Shown here: positions 58,441 to 64,000 of the stretch, piece after piece
Numbering within the stretch: position 1 is the first letter of the stretch
Layout: each line of letters begins with the position of its first letter
NCBI RefSeq assembly: GCF_020080835.1
Contig: NC_058164.1
Coordinates: 10,796,142 to 10,860,141, forward strand
Length of the DNA: 64,000 bases
From: Cotesia glomerata
Taxonomy: Eukaryota > Arthropoda > Insecta > Hymenoptera > Braconidae
Direction: 5' to 3'
Notes under the pieces: generated by a model
What the model saw: the letters and a program-made list of their open reading frames with translations, nothing else
What the model was told of the DNA's origin: nothing
The model's database searches: none
Translations under genes and position numbers: made by a program

Positions 58441-59324
58441 AAAGTTATTTCAAATTTATTAGTAAAAATTAAAAAATTTTTTTCCTCTGAATTTGTAAAA
58501 ACTAACGTTAAAATATATTTTAGAAAGCTGAAAAAGCTTTTTGGAAAAAAAAATTTTTTTACGAAATTTCGGGGGTACCCCATTTTGCCCCTCCCCTCTC
58601 CACTATATTATATATTATATTTTTTTTTATTTTACAAGCATGTATGGATAACATTCACATTGCATGCTTGTAAAGGTGGGCCCTGGGAACACCCGTCCAT
58701 CTTACGGCATTACATAATAATAATTTAATAAGTATAAATAATTTTCTAGAGTTATAAGTACAAAAATATAATATATATCTTATAAGAAAACTCTTATTCA
58801 ATTCCATAATGCTCAATTTGCCAAAATATAATAAATTAAATGATCTGCATTTTGAGCAAAGAATACTTGCTAAAGCGAATTTAACAAATTTAACAAATTC
58901 AACAAAAATAATTAATTAAATTAAATCTTAAGCATCTTTAAATATTTGTTATCTTAGTAAAATAAAAGCTTATTTTTAAGAAAACCATCATCGTTTAACA
59001 CTTTTTATTTCATTTTCATTAAATAACTCAAAATTCTAGCGTTTGAGTTAGAAATGAATCTTTTACTTTTTTATTCCTTTTTATCCCAACTTTTGGTTTA
59101 AAAAATAATTTTTAATTTTTTACTTGAATTTTGGGATTAAAAATTAAATTTTCAATTTTTAATTCCGATTTTGGGATTAAAAATTAAATTTTCAATTTTC
59201 AATTCCGATTTCGGGATTAAAAATTGACAATAAAATTTTTAATCACAACTTTGGGGTTAAGAATTTTAATTTTTAATGCAAAATTTTTCAATTAGAAAAT
59301 TCGCGACCCTAGTTGATAGCTGGA

Positions 59325-59890
59325 CTGGTCTTCACAAAAATGATGAAACAAATGTATGACGATTTCTTCTGCTTCCAAAATGCGTCTTACTGGACCCCTT
59401 GCAGGCCAACTACTCAACTCAATTGTCGATAGACTGCCAGACCGCAGTGGACCCCAATTGCCCTACACTTCTTATCCATGGTATCAATACGAAACGCTTC
59501 AAGACTAGACACTCAGCACTGTTCCAGGTTTACCAATTCTTGAAATAGCAGCGGCAATTTAAATTCTTAAATTACCCTGTCACAGTACCAATTTCACTTC
59601 AGAAACCCATTTTAAAATATAGATAAACCATTTTCACGCGTATAAAAGGAAATAAATGAATAAATAAATGGCATGTAATGCGAAATTCAAATCTATGTGA
59701 ACTGAAAACCATATGAAACCTTAAAAAGGTACAAATTCACATCAAGACATTTTTAATGATACTTAATTTAAATTAAATTTTATAATATAAATACACCGGA
59801 GATCGAATTTTCCTAATTGCATGGATTACCATCGTTAAATTATGTTCTTTTTATCTTCAAATGCTTTATAAAAAAATTCATTTTATATTA
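59325..59890. other. Spacer without recognised features
   Basis: Somewhat less AT-rich at 59360-59560. No gene or element border seen. Confidence 0.35.
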
Positions 59891-59895
59891 ATAAC

Positions 59896-60180
59896 TAGCT
59901 GTTACCTGCCCGCTCCGCTGGGCGTTTATAAAATTGTATTTATACATTTAAATTTGAAATTTAATTGGGGTATTGTATTGACTTATAGAGATTTCAAATT
60001 TCATCGAATTGGCATTTACCTTTTCATCCATGTGATCATTCGAGCTAATATTTATTGTAACTTTCAATGTGCAATTCGCAGAATAACGTGTTTTGACTGT
60101 ATACCAATTTTTATTAAGATTGGTCAAGCCGTTCTTGAGTTATAAGAAGACATACAGACAGACAGACAGACAAAAAAAAA
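59896..60180 (+). mobile_element. Retroposon-like fragment with CTAGCTGTTACCTGCCCGC start
   Basis: The start CTAGCTGTTACCTGCCCGCT, the motif TTGGTCAAGCCGTTCTTGAG, and the (ACAG)n tail followed by a run of A form a pattern common in arthropod dispersed repeats, often RTE-type LINE 3' ends or their SINEs. Only the non-coding part is present. The ordering places the tail at 60150-60185. Confidence 0.5.
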
Positions 60181-60589
60181 AAAAAAGTCGGATGTGAATC
60201 ACCGCATCATAAAACGATTATTTATCACAAAATTAGATGAAAATTATTTATAAATAAAAACTGTTTTATAGATTCAAATATTTAATCATTTGTTTGATAA
60301 TAAGCCTTAAAGTTTTATCTTCATAAAAATGAACAGTTTTTTCCATAGAAAAAATAATGGTGAAAAAAAAAGCTTTGCTCATCGGTTAATGATGGGCATC
60401 ACTGAAAAAAAACCTCGAAAAACTATTCGTTGATACTTTCGTTTCGCTTTGCGATGAATATATCTCTCAGCCGAGGGTTTAATTGGGTCTATTGGAAAAA
60501 ACTTTGCCGCAACGGCCAACTCTCTCAGTATACACCATCGACGAGTGGTTGGTTAAAATAGAGACTGGTATACTAGTTCTTGTTTTTTA

Positions 60590-60700
60590 GTAGATTTCAT
60601 AGAAATCTAACTATTGCATTGGTACTCATGACGGAACTTTTGAAAAATTTGGAAAATGCATATGGTTCAAAAGTTTATATATGTATGTATGTATATATAT
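60590..60700 (-). repeat. Dispersed repeat F, inverted fragment
   Basis: TAGATTTCATAGAAATCTAACTATTGCATTGG and CATATGGTTCAAAAGTTTATATA are the inverse of 40450-40590. Confidence 0.55.
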
Positions 60701-60704
60701 ATTA

Positions 60705-61430
60705 GGGTGTGCCAAAAAAATCGGATATTTTTTTTTTCACTTTCCGCTCAAAATATCGTAGAAGATGTCGAAACATAAGACCTGACCAAAGGAGAGTTCT
60801 TAATTTTAATTTTAAGAGGTCCTCCATCGATTCTGAAGTTTTTCCCATTTAAATAACAGGGGAAAATTTTTTTTTTTTCATTTTTACTGCCGCAACGTCT
60901 AAAGATTTCATTTCTTCATAAAATAAACTATTAGACCTCATTTGGAATTAAATTTTGAACAAAAAATTTCATTGGGTCATATTGCTACCATCGAAGCCTG
61001 ACTTTTTATAAAGCTTTAGAGTATCAATTTTCCCCAAATTTCGTGTTTTTCGTAATTTTTAGCTAAACTATCCAAGATAGAACAAAAAGTCAAATGATAA
61101 TTTTGTAGTCCACTTGACGCACTACAAAAAACATTTGGTTAAATTTTTTGTATCATCAATATTTTCAAAGTTACAGACCAACAAAATCCTATTTTTCTAA
61201 TTTTTAGCTTTGTTCAAGTGAACCATCGAAAAAAATACAAAAAATTTCGTTCTTATTTTTTAGTACATCAAATTTGCTACAAAATTGTGGAAGAAAGATT
61301 TGTTGTCTCCGCAATAGCTCAAAGTAACAAGCCTGATAAGTCATATTTTCATAATTTTTCAATTAAAAATTTAAAGTATATTTAATTCTCTAAAAAGTTA
61401 GCCTAGATTAATTTTTTACATTATAACTTG
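60705..61430. other. AT-rich non-coding stretch, possible element start
   Basis: Starts TTAGGGTGTGCCAAAAAAAT, which looks like an element end, but the matching end was not found. No coding region seen. Confidence 0.3.
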
Positions 61431-61449
61431 CTTAATAAGTCAACAAATA

Positions 61450-61675
61450 GGCGCGCAGTAGCCCTGTCGGATCCAGCTCTTGCTTACCAAAGCATTGGAC
61501 CGGGTTCGAGTCTGGCGTACACCAATGAATATTTTAAATATTTAAGTGTATTATTCTGCTCAGCCCAAAAAATAAAACGAGTTCCAATCTCAAAAGTTTA
61601 CCCCCTACCATAGTCGTTCATGACCTTAGTAGTTTATGCGACTTTAAAACAAATTGAAAAAAAAAAAAAAAAAAA
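61450..61675 (+). mobile_element. tRNA-derived SINE with 13 bp target duplication
   Basis: The head GGCGCGCAGTAGCCCTGTCGG carries an A-box-like TAGCCCTGTCGG, and a B box GGGTTCGAGTC follows at about 61501-61511. A non-tRNA body then leads to a poly-A tail of about 19 (61657-61675). AAGTCAACAAATA occurs at 61437-61449 and again at 61676-61688. Together these are the marks of LINE-driven SINE insertion. Length is about 226 bp. The exact match of the duplications suggests a fairly recent event. Confidence 0.8.
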
Positions 61676-61689
61676 AAGTCAACAAATAT

Positions 61690-62298
61690 TATTGTTATTT
61701 ATTTCGTTTTTAGTCTATTGAGGTCATTTAACCAATCCTCAATACAACCCTGATTAATTGAACATATTGAAAATGACTTGTCACATTCCATTCCCACAAG
61801 ATATATTATTAAAAATAAGAAAATTGAATGATTAACAAGTATTCGATATAATCAAACATCAAATTCTTTCTAGTACTTTGTAATCCTTTTCTGTTTCAAA
61901 CGATCTTCTATTTTTCGAACTAAAAAACATGCTAAATTCTATATTGAGTTAGAAAAGCGTTTTAATATTCTAATAATAAAATTTTTGAAGGCTTTTAATC
62001 ATAATCTACAGCAGAAAGTTTTAGGGATAGTCTGCAGGATCAACTGAATTTTCGGATAAATCTTTAAGGATTAAATACACAGTATAAAAAACAAATTCGA
62101 GGAGCAACTAGTTTCAACAGAATGCATAAGAATAAGAAAAGGTATTTTTCAAAAATTGAGCCCTTATTGAAGTAATTTACTACAAGTAAATAATTTTTAT
62201 TTATAAAACTATATTTAGATTCACACTAATAAATCGGATAATGCCGGCATAAATTACAAGTTTTCTATATAAAAACCAGATCTATTATATTTCCAGAC
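61690..62298. other. Downstream flank of the 62301 gene
   Basis: AT-rich, with no recognised repeat. It would contain the 3' UTR and poly-A signal of the minus-strand gene that ends at 62301. Confidence 0.35.
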
Positions 62299-62300
62299 AT

Positions 62301-64000
62301 TTAAACGTATTTGGTTTGTAACTTAGTAATGTAGTAACTCTTAGTAACGTTAGGAAATTTTTTCCTATGCTCTTCAACAACTTGCAATAAATATTGCCTT
62401 TGTTCTTCACTCCTGATCAAACAGTTGTTGTACTCCTGAATTAATGCTACGCCTCGTTCAGCGAGATCATTAATCACTTGTAAGTCAGACAGCACTGATT
62501 TACAGTGTAAATAATTTTGATCAGGTGCCCAGAGATCTGGATCCTTGTCCATGAATTGATGTGGTAATTTAAACTGTTGAAATAAAAGCAATGATTGCTT
62601 GCTAGCAAAATCACAGAGATTTTTCGATAATAACAAGCTTATATATTTGGCAATAAACTTTTTCGAGTTTGCAGCATTACTGTTTCGCACTTTCATTGCA
62701 GCTACGGTTTGCCTTTTAATTTGTAAGGGTACACTACCATCAAATAACGCTAAACCGACTAACTCTTCGGATAAGTACCATAAATGTCTTAATAATGTCG
62801 AGCTTGCTGCGACAGCAATTTTTTTATGAACAGAACGGTATTGATATAAATTTTTAACCATATTCAAATCTTGATTAGGTGACTTTATCGCAGAAGGTGC
62901 TTGAAACCATGAAATGACATAAAATTCGACGAGGAATAAGCAGACATATCTTAGTCCATTTACCTCAGTGGAATTTATTTGAAACTGTTTTCGAAACATA
63001 AACAGTTTCAAAGCGTACAGAGCTTTTGACATCCATCTGGCATGATGGTTGGGTCCTGGAGCTTTAAAGCTTATTCCATTTTTTGGAGAACCGCCTAAAA
63101 ATATCAACACCAATTCTAAAAACGCTTTATAATCGTCTCGGTCATGCTTTTCCTGAAATATAAAATTTGTAATTGAATTTTGAGGATCTGAATCAAGATT
63201 TGTGACTAATCAATAAATTAATCGCAATTATCATTTATAATTTGAAGAAAACACTATGATCCGGTTTTAAATGAGTACTATGCGAATAACGCTACTAAGT
63301 CAGAAAATTGGGAGAGTAAAATAATTTCCAATTTTTTATAGTGAGTTCTGAAAGGATGTAACTTTATTAAAAGCTGCTATTTCGAGATGAAATAAAGCAT
63401 TTTAACTCTTAAATTCTCTACTAATAAAAATGAGACACAGAATTTTTCCACAGGTTTTCCTTTCAGCCCGATCAGAACTAATATTAATCAAAATAATTTT
63501 TAAAATTTGTTGACTTTCAAATTTATTTCTAAAAGAGGTTCATTTGACCAAAAAATGTAGACGAGAATTTTGACAATGAAAAGAAAAATTTGATAAGATA
63601 ATAATAGTGCTCGATAAACAATTACGATTGTTATAGAATATTTTGTAGTTGGTATATGATCGTCGGTGTTTTTGTCTTTGAGTTCATTATTGCGAAACCA
63701 TAAAGTACTCCAAAATAACCAAAACGATGACCTTCTTAAAATTAATGTACAGATGTCAATAATTAGAAAAAAATGATTATAATTTAAATACCTGTAGTCG
63801 ATCAATAATGAAACTTATTATTTCATTTTTTTTTTTCGTGAATTCTTTCATTTATAATTGAATCCTGAAAACCAGTTTCAAATTTTGTTTTGTCTATGTT
63901 TTTCCAATTATTTTGAAATCGTACAAAAACTGTTACATTAGGAGAACTTACTCCTGGCCAAACAACTTCGACAACGCTTCTTAAAATCAATTCATACCCA
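62301..64000 (-). CDS. Transposon-like uncharacterised protein, 3' part, two exons visible
   Basis: Minus-strand exon 62301-63152 encodes the last ~283 residues. A plausible acceptor (TTTCAG) precedes it. An upstream exon runs from 63952 past the window edge, with donor GTAAGT at its end. The intron (63153-63951) is 799 bp, and both exons join in phase (ELILRSVVEVVWPG then EKHDRDDYKAFLELV). Conserved-looking motifs are VLIFLGG, APGPNHHARWMSKALYALK, LKLFMFRKQF, and RHLWYLSEELVGLALFD. I associate these with a widespread uncharacterised metazoan family thought to be transposon-derived, with an RNase H-like region expected further upstream, outside the window. There are no stops in the visible part, unlike the other transposase remnants here. 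A domesticated gene or a live element are both possible. Confidence 0.6.

Larger units (their letters stand above)
57640..58602. mobile_element. Element with G-rich GGGGAGGGAGGGGGGC ends
   Basis: The left end GGGGAGGGAGGGGGGCAAAA followed by TGGGGTAC pairs with GTACCCCATTTTGCCCC then TCCCCTCTCC on the right. AT-rich TATATTATA words flank both sides. Its interior is almost wholly replaced by repeat E copy 6. Confidence 0.65.
54272..59310. mobile_element. hAT-like composite, 10 bp direct repeat at ends
   Basis: The 10-mer AGTTGATAGC occurs at 54262-54271 and 59311-59320. Ends AGGGTTGTAAAT and CGCGACCCT are inverted. Tandem ~40 bp subterminal repeats lie inside both ends: AATCCCAAATACTGGATTAA-type at 54340-54545 and GGGATTAAAAATTAAATTTT-type at 59130-59290. 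These traits resemble hAT elements, but the exact duplication length (8 or 10) is ambiguous. It contains the 54627-55040 duplication, the DDE foldback (55076-57621) and a G-rich-ended element (57640-58602). Confidence 0.6.

Noticed and set aside
1..64000. CRISPR array, bacterial operon or integrated viral genome
   Set aside because: No regularly spaced identical repeats with unique spacers, no compact gene clusters and no viral gene set were seen. The composition and elements are those of an insect nuclear genome.

Overview
The window looks like a transposon-dense stretch of an AT-rich insect nuclear genome. A hymenopteran, perhaps a parasitoid wasp, is my best guess, but that rests only on general composition and repeat style. 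I found no exon that I can assign to an ordinary host gene. Nearly everything that can be recognised is mobile DNA: terminal-inverted-repeat (TIR) elements and MITEs, long-armed foldback elements, two solo LTRs, a broken Jockey-type LINE, a tRNA-derived SINE, hAT remnants, and at least six copies of one dispersed repeat, called repeat E here, whose hallmark is an ACTTCCCGCTAAGAAAATC end. Homopolymer and dinucleotide runs are scattered throughout.

Layout: 0.27-0.96 kb is a solo LTR inside an older AT-rich repeat. 2.4-3.7 kb is a MITE inside a MITE. 6.1 kb holds a tRNA-like SINE head. 7.7-11.1 kb is a 3.1 kb foldback element that landed inside the end of a small MITE. 13.9-23.2 kb is a nest at least four layers deep: a TA-flanked TIR element, a second TIR element, a defective Jockey-like LINE (17.6-22.4 kb) and a TTAA-flanked foldback. 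24.1-26.3 kb is another long foldback. 30.3-34.2 kb has a palindromic TA element and a second solo LTR inside another TA element. 34.8-35.3 kb and 53.3-53.7 kb are near-identical 442 bp elements in opposite orientation. 35.9-43.1 kb is mostly repeat E, cut up by small MITEs. 45.4-46.5 kb is a second copy of the 13.9 kb family. 47.3-48.4 kb is a hAT remnant. 54.3-59.3 kb is a hAT-like composite that contains a foldback element encoding part of a DDE-type transposase. 61.5-61.7 kb is an intact-looking SINE. 62.3-64.0 kb is the 3' part of a spliced gene on the minus strand, from a family that looks transposon-derived.

The most unusual structure is at 55.1-57.6 kb. A 5'-truncated transposase-like frame is followed by its 3' flank, and an inverted copy of its own last ~88 codons plus the same 3' flank sits on the other side. 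This makes ~0.9 kb hairpin arms, and the whole unit ends in matching termini. Many insertions leave exact target-site duplications (GATGG, GTCGG, TTAA, ACAT, a 10-mer and a 13-mer), so element borders and the order of events can be read with fair confidence. Family names beyond that are inference, because no database search was possible.
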